64,000 nucleotides of DNA from an uncultured Shimia sp. (GTDB lineage Bacteria > Pseudomonadota > Alphaproteobacteria > Rhodobacterales > Rhodobacteraceae). Position 1 is the stretch's first letter. Every line of letters begins with the position of its first letter. The translations under genes and the position numbers were made by a program. This document shows, in pieces, positions 45,001 through 53,155 of the stretch. Below the pieces are notes generated by a model. The model searched no databases, was not told the DNA's origin, and was given only the letters and a program-made list of their open reading frames with translations. The stretch spans positions 1-64,000 of the forward strand of contig NZ_CAJXIV010000007.1 in assembly GCF_913054185.1 (NCBI RefSeq), given 5' to 3'.

Positions 45001-45456
45001 GATGAGTACGAAGTGGCCCGGTTGCAGCAGGACCGTCAGTTTGAAGTGAAGCTTAGCGAAGAGTTTGAGGGGAACTATCGCGTGAATTACCATATGTCTC
45101 CTCCTATTCTTCCACTGGGGCGCGACGCACAAGGTCGCCCAAAGAAAATGAAGCTGGGGCCATGGATGCGACCTGTCCTGGGCACGCTTGCAAAGGCAAA
45201 AGTGTTGCGAGGGTCAATGTTGGATGTGTTCCGGTTCAGCGCCGACAGAAAGCTCGATCGAGCGCTGTTGGTGTGGTTTGAGGACGTGCTTGATCTGGTG
45301 GAGATTGGGTATGACGCAAGTAATCGGGATACTTGCTGGGCCCTTTTGACTGCCCCCAGGGAAATCCGTGGTTATGGCGTCGTGCGCGAAGCCTCTGCGG
45401 AGAAGGCGCGCAAAAGCGTGGCCGTGTTGGAGACAATGTTGTCGACCAAATTATAG
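42043..45456 (+). CDS. Indolepyruvate:ferredoxin oxidoreductase, fused alpha-beta form
   Basis: 1137 residues. Order: N-terminal pyrimidine-binding-type domain (GTQALVRIMFDQ...GFVSGYRGSPLGGVD), the TPP domain with the CSGCPHNTSTKLPDGSKAMSG-like block and GEGTWYHSGSLAIRQ, a ferredoxin-like [4Fe-4S] segment from about residue 634 (CEGCGDCSKASNC), and the gamma-type domain (VTGVGGTGVVTVGALI) in the last third. The enzyme oxidatively decarboxylates aryl pyruvates to aryl-acetyl-CoA and reduces ferredoxin. It would process keto acids from aromatic amino acids. GAGGAG precedes the ATG. Confidence 0.92.
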   Translation: MTEASHEFDSYSLSDRYDRTTGRVFLTGTQALVRIMFDQARRDRDAGLNTGGFVSGYRGSPLGGVDLEFWRERKRTKDQNITFMPAVNEDLGATAVLGAQQATLDPECDVEGLFSMWYGKGPGVDRSGDALKHGNAYGSSSKGGVLVVAGDDHGCVSSSMPHQSDVAFMSWFMPTLNPASVDEYQAFGEYGIALSRFSGAWVGFKAISETVESGRSVELQADRQFVDPEFEMPAGGLHVRPSDLPSPEIETRIGHKLRAVEAFVEANPIDQRIYDVGEATFGFVTTGKGHLDLMEALRLLGLDEAACRRLGIDIYKVGMVWPLARRDALAFVRGKTEVLVIEEKRGIIESQFKEYFYDWPGDKPEKMVGKHRAAGDPLLPWTGELSPKMLVPVVAERLARLFPEEGLLEKAAALIEAKPPVLNVEGANRTPYFCSGCPHNTSTKLPDGSKAMSGIGCHVMASWMNRETGGYAQMGGEGVPVAVAQKYNGNKHIFQNLGEGTWYHSGSLAIRQAVAANANITYKVLFNDAVAMTGGQPVDGPVSVHGIAWNARAEGVTRIALVSDDIGKFEKSDFPPETSFHDRVDMDPVQRELREIEGVTLLIYEQTCATEKRRRRKRGTMEDPDTFAFINELVCEGCGDCSKASNCLSVEPVETEFGRKRKINLSTCNKDFSCVDGFCPSFVTVEGAKRRKKDGADVDVATLLANVPAPKVTSLDKPFDLLVTGVGGTGVVTVGALITMAAHLEGLGSSVLDFTGFAQKFGTVLSYIRLGASPAAVNQVRIESGAADAVIGCDVVVSSAPKASLHYRKGAQVVLNTAEMPTGDLVLNRDADLKAGVREDVIRKAVGTENVRALNANNMAEKMMGDSVFANVMLLGFAYQRGLVPVSEVALKQAVLLNGVAVEKNAKAFDIGRVLAHDPDAFSWEKQREEETAKAVIAKRVAFLTDYQDATYAGRFEKRMSNLAKVLPDDLLIEAAKSLFKLMAYKDEYEVARLQQDRQFEVKLSEEFEGNYRVNYHMSPPILPLGRDAQGRPKKMKLGPWMRPVLGTLAKAKVLRGSMLDVFRFSADRKLDRALLVWFEDVLDLVEIGYDASNRDTCWALLTAPREIRGYGVVREASAEKARKSVAVLETMLSTKL

Positions 45457-45529
45457 CAGCCCAAGGCACGGCACAATGTCGATGCCTAGGTCGTATATGG
45501 TGCCAAGCGAGGTGACGAGATTGGGCGGG

Positions 45530-45554
45530 AGGCGGGGAATGTCCCGCCTTTTTT
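45530..45554 (+). terminator. Terminator after the indolepyruvate oxidoreductase gene
   Basis: AGGCGGG (45530-45536) pairs with CCCGCCT (45543-45549) around a six-base loop and is followed by a run of T. It lies about 75 bases after the stop codon. Confidence 0.8.
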
Positions 45555-45618
45555 ATGCCTCGATCCTAAGTGGGAAAGCGACAAATATTTCAGACACTGG
45601 GAGTTGGGCGATCCTACC

Positions 45619-45657
45619 AAAAAAGACGAACCCCGGATGGCGATCCATCCGGGGTTC
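45619..45657 (-). terminator. Terminator downstream of tRNA-Met
   Basis: A perfect 13-bp stem, GAACCCCGGATGG (45628-45640) with CCATCCGGGGTTC (45645-45657), and a four-base loop. On the minus strand it is followed by GTCTTTTTT. It begins ten bases beyond the tRNA CCA end. Confidence 0.85.
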
Positions 45658-45666
45658 TGGAATTCT

Positions 45667-45743
45667 TGGTGGCGGTACAGGGACTTGAACCCCGGACACG
45701 CGGATTATGATTCCGCTGCTCTAACCAACTGAGCTATACCGCC
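45667..45743 (-). tRNA. tRNA-Met (CAU anticodon), elongator type
   Basis: Read on the minus strand, a 77-nt cloverleaf: acceptor GGCGGTA/TACCGCC, D-arm TAGCTCAGTTGGTTAGAGC, anticodon stem GCGGA/TCCGC with loop ATCATAA giving CAU, T-arm GGTTCAAGTCC, discriminator A and an encoded CCA. The first pair G-C marks it as elongator rather than initiator. A CAU anticodon could also be tRNA-Ile2 after lysidine modification; the GGCGG body suits the alphaproteobacterial elongator Met better, from memory. Confidence 0.88.
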
Positions 45744-46374
45744 GTAAGTGGAGTGCGATTTAGGCTCTTCCTGAGGCAGGGTCAAGAGAGAAATTGCCTC
45801 CTGTAGACGGCTTTTTCTGAAACTACGTATTTTGTTTGGCAAGAGCCTAAGAACCCTGGAAAAATCGGGGTGGTTACTCCGCGCTTTGCGAAGAGACCGG
45901 CCAATATCGGCGCGACGAGAGTGAGAATAGGGTCTACTTTCAGGGCATAATCGTCACGAAACCTTCCCCAAACTGATGGCTCTTTTGGGGGAGCCTCTGT
46001 GTTCTTCGTGATGGAAGCATGTAGGCCGATCCGAACAGAAGGTTGAAATACTGACCAAACTCTTTGCGACCAATTTTGCGGCAGTTGCGGCGGATATTCT
46101 CCAAGCAAACCTCGCAATGATTGGCATCATCGGTCGTTCCGACAGTAGGTAAGGCGAGCTAGTTTCGAAGAGCCAACCTCCTTTCGCCCGCAAGCTTCAG
46201 AAGAGGGGGCTGTTCTCAGTCACTTAGATTAAATACCAGCGGCAGGTTTGCCCGAGCAGATCAAGATTAGGCCCAATGCAGGTTTTGGTCAGAGTTGGTT
46301 TTGATCCTTAAGCTACGTTATGAGGCGATGGGGAAGTCTGCGCCTGCTCAAGAGTTAGCAAAATGAAACGGAAC
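45744..46374. other. Gene-poor interval with no recognised gene
   Basis: About 630 bases between the tRNA and a small membrane-protein gene. A minus-strand open frame (45782-46117) and a short plus-strand frame encoding LFATNFAAVAADILQANLAMIGIIGR near 46045-46150 are present, but neither has a ribosome site or a family I recognise. The region may hold decayed sequence. No RNA gene, repeat or mobile element is visible. Confidence 0.4.
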
Positions 46375-46548
46375 CTAATATGTATCCGGCGGCACGTTCA
46401 CATCATTGTCTCGCCGCGCATTGATACGTTTTTGCACGGGGTGTTTGCGCTTTTTGGAAGGCGCTCGCAACGAGAGCCAGAGCACGCCGCCGACGAGAAC
46501 TGTGCCAAAGACAATCGAAGCAAGGGTCACAAAGGTCTCTTCGCTCAT
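46375..46548 (-). CDS. Small single-pass membrane protein, 57 residues, unknown function
   Basis: The frame reads MSEETFVTLASIVFGT then VLVGGVLWLSLRAPSKKRKH and a polar C-terminal tail ending NVPPDTY. One hydrophobic helix (about 6-26) is followed by a basic cluster, which suggests the N-terminus faces the periplasm and the tail is cytoplasmic. There is no strong ribosome site (GGTAG only). The amino acid pattern is convincing for a real small protein, but its function is unknown. The 272 bases between its start and 46821 show nothing else. Confidence 0.5.
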   Translation of the reverse strand: MSEETFVTLASIVFGTVLVGGVLWLSLRAPSKKRKHPVQKRINARRDNDVNVPPDTY

Positions 46549-46820
46549 GTTGGTACTACCGTCATTTTATTGCTTCCGCAGGAAAGGAAGCGTCAGGTCT
46601 GACTATACCGTTGCTAATCTGGATGAACAGACCAACCGCGTGAAGCGTGATCTGGCACTCAGAGCTCTAGAATGACCTTGCCTTCAGGGCACCACAAAAG
46701 GGGCGCATGCATTACGTCGACCAAGGAAGCCAATGTTGTTCTCATGAACACCAAAAGACCCACGTCAGATTGCTGGAAAGTGTCGTTGAGCGTCTTCGTG
46801 AAACGTACTCTTGCGGTGCG

Positions 46821-47504
46821 TCAGCCGGTCAAGGTTTGACGGTGAAACTCATGAAACATCCCATTTGTGTCCTCGCCGACCAAAGTAAGGCTGTCGATCT
46901 CCAAAGGGCGCTCAAGCAGTGGTGCGAAATGCGGGGTGAGCGCAGCAAGAGTGGCTTCGACGTCGGCTCCAAGGCGCCCGGTAAGTGTTAAATGAAAGCG
47001 GAACTCATTCAGAACGTAGGGATACCCCCATCGCGCTAGAAGTGCCTTTTGCGAAGCCGACAGATTGGCTTTGCGCCGACGCGCCACTTCAGCCTCGGAT
47101 GGTGGTGCACGAAAGGAGTCCAGTTCGCAAACAACAGTGGTAGCCAAATTGGCCAGCCGTTTTTGGTCCCCGTCGATTTTCAAGGCAATGAAGCTGGCGA
47201 GGCGGGCCAAAACAAGACCGTTCAATTTGATGGGTGCCAATTTGGAACACAGACTCTCAAAATTGGATGAGAGATCGTCTGCACCCATCCCGTCGGCCAA
47301 ATAAAACGGCGGTTTGACTGTGCCATGTAAGCCGTATCTGCGCGGAGATGCCGTGATCTCGGAGATATCGCGTGGCAGCCCATCAATGGCCGGATGCGCC
47401 ATCGATTTCCCTGCAACCGGGTCCCACCCTAGCCAAGCTGCTCCAAAATCTGCCAATGCGCCGGGACGTGGAGTATAGTAAACGCCGTATCTTCGAAATT
47501 GCAT
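46821..47504 (-). CDS. DUF1045 family protein (2H phosphoesterase-like, phosphonate-associated)
   Basis: 227 residues. Two His-x-Thr motifs are placed as in 2H phosphoesterases: His60-Gly-Thr62 (YGLHGTVKPP) and His171-Leu-Thr173 (FHLTLTG). DUF1045 proteins are encoded in many C-P lyase (phn) operons and probably hydrolyse a cyclic ribose phosphate intermediate; the reaction has not been shown to my knowledge. ATG 47504 is used; the longer frame to 47552 would overlap the divergent phnM leader. It is divergent from phnM with about 52 bases between. Confidence 0.8.
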   Translation of the reverse strand: MQFRRYGVYYTPRPGALADFGAAWLGWDPVAGKSMAHPAIDGLPRDISEITASPRRYGLHGTVKPPFYLADGMGADDLSSNFESLCSKLAPIKLNGLVLARLASFIALKIDGDQKRLANLATTVVCELDSFRAPPSEAEVARRRKANLSASQKALLARWGYPYVLNEFRFHLTLTGRLGADVEATLAALTPHFAPLLERPLEIDSLTLVGEDTNGMFHEFHRQTLTG

Positions 47505-47556
47505 GGTGCCTCTTTCAACACTAATAAAGCGAATGCCAACAATGCGTGACACTCAC

Positions 47557-48702
47557 ATGACACAAGAGCTGATCCTTGCAAACGCCACCCTTGTAATGCC
47601 CAAGGAAACCGTGACCGGCTCTATTGTGGTACGCAAAGGGCGAATTGTGGACGTGGCAACAGGGCGCGCTGTGCCCGCGGGCGCCGAGAATTGTGATGGC
47701 GACTATGTGGCGCCGGGTTTGATAGAACTGCACACAGACAATTTGGAACGACATATGCGGCCGCGTCCCAAAGTGGACTGGCCTCATCAGGCGGCAATTG
47801 TGGCGCATGACGCTGAGTTGGCAAGTGTTGGCATTACCACCGTTTTTGATGCTCTTCGGGTCGGATCCATCCCGTCAGATCGGCGACGCAACTACGGCAA
47901 ATACGCACGCTCAGTTGCAAATGAAATTCTAGAGATGCGCGCCAGTGGCGCTTTGCGGATTAGTCATCAAATCCACCTTCGGGCCGAGACATGCTCAGAA
48001 ACTCTGGTGGAAGAATTAGCTGAATTTGGCACAGAGGATCGCGTTGGTATTGTCAGTTTGATGGATCACACACCCGGCCAGCGTCAATTCATGGATGTCG
48101 CGAAGTTTGAAGCGTATGTTCGTGGAAAGGATTCGATGGACGCGGACGGATTTGGTGAATACGTCGACTTTCTTTACGGCTTGCATGATAAATTTGGCAA
48201 GCGGCATGAAGAAGCAACAGTGGCGGCAGCCAAACGGTTCGGAGCGGTTCTTGCCAGCCATGACGACACCACCGTTTCTCAAGTTGCGACGTCGGCTGGT
48301 TACGGCATTCACCTTGCAGAATTTCCAACAACAGTCGAGGCTGCTCAGGCCAACCACACTCATGGTATTGCCAACATCATGGGGGGACCAAATCTGGTGC
48401 GTGGGGGGAGCCACTCTGGCAATGTTGCGGCTATGGATCTGGCGAAGCAAGGCTTGCTCGACATCATTTCGTCGGACTACGTTCCCTCCTCCCTTTTGCT
48501 TGGAGCTGTGATGTTGGGCAACAAGTGGGGGAATATGGCCAAGGGCCTGCACACCGTGACCGCGGCACCAGCAAAATATACCAATCTGGAAGATCGAGGG
48601 CGCCTCGAAGTTGGCCTGCAGGCTGACTTGATCCGCTTTCGTGTGACCGAGGGCGTACCGGCGTTACGCGCGGCATGGCACAAGGGCCTGCGCAGTGCCT
48701 GA
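47557..48702 (+). CDS. phnM: Alpha-D-ribose 1-methylphosphonate 5-triphosphate diphosphatase
   Basis: 381 residues of the amidohydrolase superfamily. YVAPGLIELHTDNLERH holds the first metal ligands, followed by GITTVFDALRVG, ASHDDTT, GGPNLVRGGSHSGN and SSDYVPSSLL with the metal Asp. In C-P lyase metabolism PhnM removes pyrophosphate from the ribose methylphosphonate triphosphate. The start is uncertain: 47557 gives a compact N-terminus (MTQELILAN), but no clear ribosome site is present there or at earlier ATGs. No phnGHIJKL is visible in the window. Confidence 0.88.
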   Translation: MTQELILANATLVMPKETVTGSIVVRKGRIVDVATGRAVPAGAENCDGDYVAPGLIELHTDNLERHMRPRPKVDWPHQAAIVAHDAELASVGITTVFDALRVGSIPSDRRRNYGKYARSVANEILEMRASGALRISHQIHLRAETCSETLVEELAEFGTEDRVGIVSLMDHTPGQRQFMDVAKFEAYVRGKDSMDADGFGEYVDFLYGLHDKFGKRHEEATVAAAKRFGAVLASHDDTTVSQVATSAGYGIHLAEFPTTVEAAQANHTHGIANIMGGPNLVRGGSHSGNVAAMDLAKQGLLDIISSDYVPSSLLLGAVMLGNKWGNMAKGLHTVTAAPAKYTNLEDRGRLEVGLQADLIRFRVTEGVPALRAAWHKGLRSA

Positions 48703-48703
48703 C

Positions 48704-48736
48704 AAAAAGAAAGGCCCCAGAATTACCTGAGCCCTT
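48704..48736 (-). terminator. Probable terminator of pckA
   Basis: On the minus strand a 10-bp stem (48711-48720 with 48727-48736, one mismatch and one G-T pair) is followed by TTTCTTTTT. It lies 23 bases beyond the pckA stop and just past the phnM stop. Confidence 0.6.
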
Positions 48737-48759
48737 CTCAATTTTTGAAGCTGATCAGC

Positions 48760-50358
48760 CTAACCGATTGCGGCGGCTTTCACGTCTGCGTCGATGTATG
48801 GCAGGTACTGTTCGAAGTTGTCGGCGAACATGGCCACGAGCTTGGCCGCCTGCGCATCATAAGCGTCTTTGTCTGCCCAGGTGCCACGTGGATCAAGGAG
48901 GGCGTCGTCAACACCTGGCACAGATACGGGAACTTCAAAGCCAAAGTTGGCGTCCTTGCGGAACTCAACGTGGTTCAGAGATCCGTCCAGCGCTGCCGTC
49001 AGCAGGGCACGTGTGGCCTTGATAGGCATCCGCGATCCGGTGCCGTAAGCTCCACCAGTCCAGCCGGTATTCACCAGCCAGCAGGTGGTGCCAAACTCAG
49101 CAATCTTTTGGCGCAGCAAAGCGCCGTAAACTTCTGGGCGGCGCGGCATAAATGGCGCACCAAAACAGGTGGAGAAAGCTGGTGTTGGTTCGGTCAGGCC
49201 GCGTTCAGTGCCGGCCATCTTGGCAGTGAAGCCAGATAGGAAGTGGTACTCTGCTTGAGCCGGCGTCAGGCGTGCGACCGGAGGCAAAACACCAAACGCA
49301 TCACAGGTCAGCATAATTACGTTTTTTGGGTGCCCACCCAGGCCATTGTCAGACGCATTGGGGATCGAATCCAGTGGGTACGCGCAACGCATGTTTTCCG
49401 TGAGGCTCTTGTCCTCAAAGTCGAGCTCTTTGGTCTCTTCATCATAGACCATGTTCTCGATGACGGTGCCAAACATCTTGGTGGTGGCGTAGATTTCCGG
49501 CTCGGCTTCCGGGTTCAGGCCGATGGTCTTGGCGTAGCAACCACCTTCGAAGTTGAAGGTACCCCGATCGGACCAGCCGTGTTCATCGTCACCAATCAGG
49601 GTGCGGTTTGGATCTGCAGACAAGGTCGTTTTGCCGGTGCCGGACAGGCCAAAGAACACGGCGCTGTCAACCGGGTTGTCTTTGGCATGGTTGGCCGAGC
49701 AATGCATCGGCATGATGCCTTTTTCTGGCAGCAGGTAGTTCAGCAGGCCAAAGACGGACTTTTTGTTTTCACCGGCATATTCTGTATTGCCGATCAGGAT
49801 CATCTTCTTTTCGATGTTCACGGCAATCACGGTTTCGGTGCGGCATCCGTGCTTGGCAGGATCGGCCTTAAAGCTCGGGCAGTTGATAATGGTGTAGTCC
49901 GCCACAAAGGCATCCAACGCGTCGCTGTCTGGACGGCGGAGGAGGTGACGGATGAACAAGTTGTGCCAGGCCAGTTCGTTCACAACTCGCACGTTGATCG
50001 CGTGAGAAGGGTCTGCGCCTGCGGTCAGGTCCTGAACAAAGTAGTCACGACCCTTCATGTGTTCCAGCATGTCGGCATGCAGGCGATCAAAGGCGTCCGA
50101 CTCCATCGGGGCATTGTTTTCCCACCAGATGGTGTCTTCGGTCATTGGAGTCCGGACGGTGAACTTGTCCTTTGGGGAGCGGCCGGTGAATTCACCGGTG
50201 CTGACCAGAAAGGTGCCGCCGTTGCCCAAGGTCCCCTCGTCGCGCTTCAGCGCAGACTCAATGAGGGCGGGCTCCATAAAGTTGTAATAGACATTTCCCA
50301 GACCTTCGATCCCTTGATCTTGCAGGCGGAATTGCGGGTTTACCCGTCCAAATGTCAT
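48760..50358 (-). CDS. pckA: Phosphoenolpyruvate carboxykinase (ATP)
   Basis: 532 residues, family length. [16 protein letters not shown] is the kinase-1a/P-loop, [17 protein letters not shown] and [16 protein letters not shown] are PCK-specific and [15 protein letters not shown] carries the active-site Lys region. It converts oxaloacetate to PEP, the gate to gluconeogenesis. CAGGAG precedes ATG 50358. It is divergent from chvI, as in many alphaproteobacteria, and the intergenic region holds a direct repeat (50505-50538). Confidence 0.96.
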   Translation of the reverse strand: MTFGRVNPQFRLQDQGIEGLGNVYYNFMEPALIESALKRDEGTLGNGGTFLVSTGEFTGRSPKDKFTVRTPMTEDTIWWENNAPMESDAFDRLHADMLEHMKGRDYFVQDLTAGADPSHAINVRVVNELAWHNLFIRHLLRRPDSDALDAFVADYTIINCPSFKADPAKHGCRTETVIAVNIEKKMILIGNTEYAGENKKSVFGLLNYLLPEKGIMPMHCSANHAKDNPVDSAVFFGLSGTGKTTLSADPNRTLIGDDEHGWSDRGTFNFEGGCYAKTIGLNPEAEPEIYATTKMFGTVIENMVYDEETKELDFEDKSLTENMRCAYPLDSIPNASDNGLGGHPKNVIMLTCDAFGVLPPVARLTPAQAEYHFLSGFTAKMAGTERGLTEPTPAFSTCFGAPFMPRRPEVYGALLRQKIAEFGTTCWLVNTGWTGGAYGTGSRMPIKATRALLTAALDGSLNHVEFRKDANFGFEVPVSVPGVDDALLDPRGTWADKDAYDAQAAKLVAMFADNFEQYLPYIDADVKAAAIG

Positions 50359-50504
50359 TATCTTACTCCTGTAGCCGCGTGTCCTGTTGCGGCGGTCCTT
50401 GAAAGTCCTCGGAGTGAAATATTCTTGCGCGTCAGAACACCCCGAAGTGCGACAAGCGGGTCATAACATGTCGAATATTAAGAAGAACAGGACGCTTTGG
50501 CGCA

Positions 50505-50538
50505 GTTAGCGCAATCAAATGCAGGTTAGCGCAATCAA
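50505..50538. promoter_or_regulatory. 14-bp direct repeat in the pckA-chvI region (candidate regulator sites)
   Basis: GTTAGCGCAATCAA occurs at 50505-50518 and again at 50525-50538, start-to-start 20 bases, which is two helical turns. The GTTAGCGC core resembles the half-site of the LacI-family CceR motif (TGTTANCGNTNACA as I recall) that controls central carbon genes including pckA in Rhodobacter. The rest of 50359-50731 shows no gene. Confidence 0.55.
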
Positions 50539-50731
50539 GCGTTCCGATCGGAAAGCTTGAGCTTGGAATGTCGCAAAAGTGAGGCAATTTAGCCATTGCT
50601 CAAGGAATTTCTGGCCAAATAGGTCCGGTTTGTTATCCGAATCGCACTTTAACGTTGATTGCCCAAGTCTGAATTGCGCATAATGCTGCAAAAAATAGAC
50701 ATAATAAGAGCAGTAAATAAGGACCGATCCC

Positions 50732-51433
50732 ATGTCGAAAATTGCCCTTGTGGATGACGACAGGAATATCCTGACGTCGGTTTCTATCACCCTTGAGGCC
50801 GAGGGGTTCGAAGTCGAGACCTATCATGACGGCCAGCAAGCGCTTGACGCGTTTAACAAAAAACTCCCGGACATGGCCGTTCTGGATATTAAGATGCCTC
50901 GTATGGATGGCATGGATCTTTTGCAGCGCTTGCGCCAAAAAACCAGTATGCCAGTGATTTTCCTGACCTCCAAAGATGATGAAATCGACGAGGTCCTTGG
51001 TCTGCGTATGGGGGCCGATGATTATGTGAAGAAGCCTTTCAGTCAGCGGCTGCTGGTGGAGCGCATTCGTGCGTTGTTGCGCCGCCAAGAAGCGGTAGAT
51101 GGCGAAATTGTAGGCGATACCGAAGACACAAAGATTATGGAACGTGGCGATTTGACGATGGATCCGTTGCGCCATTCGGTGAGCTGGAGGGGGCAAGACG
51201 TGACGTTGACGGTCACGGAGTTCCTGCTGCTTCAGGCGTTGGCGCAACGCCCCGGGTTTGTTAAAAGCCGGGATCAGCTGATGGATGTTGCTTACGACGA
51301 CCAAGTTTATGTAGATGACCGCACAATCGACAGCCATATCAAACGTCTTCGCAAAAAAATGCGGACGGTAGATCGGGACTTCTCTGCAATTGAGACGCTG
51401 TACGGCATCGGTTATAGGTACAACGAAGAGTAA
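50732..51433 (+). CDS. chvI: ChvI-type two-component response regulator
   Basis: 233 residues. Receiver with Asp52 ([11 protein letters not shown]), then an OmpR/PhoB winged helix ([32 protein letters not shown] and [17 protein letters not shown]). ChvI is the partner of ChvG and controls envelope, acid response and host-interaction genes. It precedes chvG with a 24-base gap and lies divergent from pckA. Confidence 0.93.
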   Translation: MSKIALVDDDRNILTSVSITLEAEGFEVETYHDGQQALDAFNKKLPDMAVLDIKMPRMDGMDLLQRLRQKTSMPVIFLTSKDDEIDEVLGLRMGADDYVKKPFSQRLLVERIRALLRRQEAVDGEIVGDTEDTKIMERGDLTMDPLRHSVSWRGQDVTLTVTEFLLLQALAQRPGFVKSRDQLMDVAYDDQVYVDDRTIDSHIKRLRKKMRTVDRDFSAIETLYGIGYRYNEE

Positions 51434-51457
51434 CGACACAAGGCCGGAAGGACCAAC

Positions 51458-53152
51458 GTGCAAGACATGGCCCAAGGGCGAGATGGGGACGTGGTTTTGG
51501 GCGATGATTGGGTCGCTCCGGAAGCCAACGTTGAAAAAGAGTTGCAAGGCCGGCGCGAACGTCGCCGGCTTTTGCCTCTGGGGAAGTCTCCGCTAACTCG
51601 TAAAATTATTACCTTTAATATGATCGCTCTTTTGGTGCTGGTCGCGGGTATCCTATTTCTAAACAGTGCACGCGACAGCTTCGCTGTGCAACGCGCCACG
51701 GGGCTTGTCACAGAGGCGCGGTTGATAGCCGGCGCTTTCGAGGCGCAGTTACCGACTGGTGCGCCGGCAAATCTGGCGACCAACGACGGCGTGAATGTTG
51801 CAGCGACGCTAGAGAAGCTGCCTTTGCAAGTTGGCACGACGGTGCACGTTTTTGATGCGGCTGGACAGGCTGCGGGAAAAAAGGAAGGCAAAGCCTCAGC
51901 TGAAGCTGCCGAGGTGCTGGCAGAGCGTCCCGACGGCGCGCCTTTGACTTCTGCACTCAACAAAATCTGGGGTTCCATCTCAGGCAAAGGCGACGTTCAA
52001 GACGCAGGCGTGGGGCAACTGAACAGCCAGCTGGAGATCATGGCGCAATCCGCTGTGAGTGGGGCTGAGACTCTGGAAACACTTGTAGCTGCAGATGGTG
52101 GTCACGTTTTTGCCATGGCAGTTCCGATCCGGCAAAATGGCCGCGTTGTTGGGGCTGTTGTGTTGTCCAGCGCGTCGGGTGAGTTGGATCGTATGGTGAG
52201 TTCAGAGCGTGAGCGTGTTTTACAAATGTTCTTGATCGCGACTGTAGTATCTGTTGGCCTGTCTATGGTGTTGGCCTCCACTATTTCCAATCCACTTTCA
52301 GACTTGGCTGCCGCAGCTGAACTTGGCCGAGACAGTGACAGTCGGAAAGTGAACCCAGGTCGTGTGCGTATCCCGGACCTGACCGCAAGACCAGATGAAA
52401 TTGGACGTTTGTCAGGCGCTCTACGTGGCATGGTTTCGGCTCTATATGAGCGGATCGACAGCAACGAACAGTTTGCTGCCGATGTCGCGCATGAGATTAA
52501 GAATCCTCTTGCATCGTTGCGTTCAGCCGTGGGCTCGCTGCGTATGGTGAAAAAAGAGGAACACCGCGAGAAATTGCTCAACGTTATTGAACATGACGTG
52601 CGTCGGTTGGATCGTCTTGTAAGTGACATTTCTAACGCCTCTCGCCTAGACAGCGAACTGGTTAAGGAAGAAGAAGAAACCTTCAACTTGCTCGGTATGG
52701 TCGGCAACTTGACCCAGTACCTAGGCGAAGATGCAAAAGGAAATGGGATTGATTTTATCACAGATCTGCCTGACGCCCCTATCAACATCACCGGGTTGGA
52801 AGCGCGCCTGGCACAGGTTTTTGTGAATCTTATTACCAACGCCATTAGTTTTTGCGAAGATGGAGACGCCATTCGAGTTTGGGCGCGTAAGCGCGAGAAC
52901 CGTGTGTTGGTTGTGGTTGAAGATACCGGGCCGGGAATACCAGAGCAGGCGCTCAATAAAATTTTCAATCGCTTCTACTCTCATCGTCCCGAAGCTCAAT
53001 TTGGCAACAACTCCGGTCTAGGGTTGGCAATTTCGAAGCAGATTGTCGAAGCACATGGCGGTGTGATTTGGGCCGAAAATATCCGGCCAACCGACGCTGA
53101 CGTGACGTCCGAGCCTCTTGGTGCGAGGTTCGTCGTGGGACTGCCGGTGTAG
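51458..53152 (+). CDS. chvG: ChvG-type sensor histidine kinase
   Basis: 564 residues from GTG with GGAAGGA a few bases upstream. The cytoplasmic N-terminus is charged (about 45 residues), TM1 at 49-69, a periplasmic ChvG-like sensor region, TM2 at 256-276, a HAMP region, His345 in VAHEIKNPLASL and an ATPase domain with NLITNAISF, VEDTGPGIPE and NNSGLGLAIS. ChvG responds to acid/envelope conditions. It is followed by hprK after 3 bases. Confidence 0.93.
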   Translation: MQDMAQGRDGDVVLGDDWVAPEANVEKELQGRRERRRLLPLGKSPLTRKIITFNMIALLVLVAGILFLNSARDSFAVQRATGLVTEARLIAGAFEAQLPTGAPANLATNDGVNVAATLEKLPLQVGTTVHVFDAAGQAAGKKEGKASAEAAEVLAERPDGAPLTSALNKIWGSISGKGDVQDAGVGQLNSQLEIMAQSAVSGAETLETLVAADGGHVFAMAVPIRQNGRVVGAVVLSSASGELDRMVSSERERVLQMFLIATVVSVGLSMVLASTISNPLSDLAAAAELGRDSDSRKVNPGRVRIPDLTARPDEIGRLSGALRGMVSALYERIDSNEQFAADVAHEIKNPLASLRSAVGSLRMVKKEEHREKLLNVIEHDVRRLDRLVSDISNASRLDSELVKEEEETFNLLGMVGNLTQYLGEDAKGNGIDFITDLPDAPINITGLEARLAQVFVNLITNAISFCEDGDAIRVWARKRENRVLVVVEDTGPGIPEQALNKIFNRFYSHRPEAQFGNNSGLGLAISKQIVEAHGGVIWAENIRPTDADVTSEPLGARFVVGLPV

Positions 53153-53155
53153 GCT

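Noticed and set aside
45782-46117. 111-residue frame on the minus strand
   Set aside because: No ribosome site, no family and a mixed composition; not called as a gene.
46707-46991. 94-residue frame on the plus strand
   Set aside because: Mostly antisense to the DUF1045 gene, with Cys/His-rich, unlikely composition.
49243-50466. 407-residue open frame on the plus strand
   Set aside because: Antisense to pckA, whose motifs are unmistakable.
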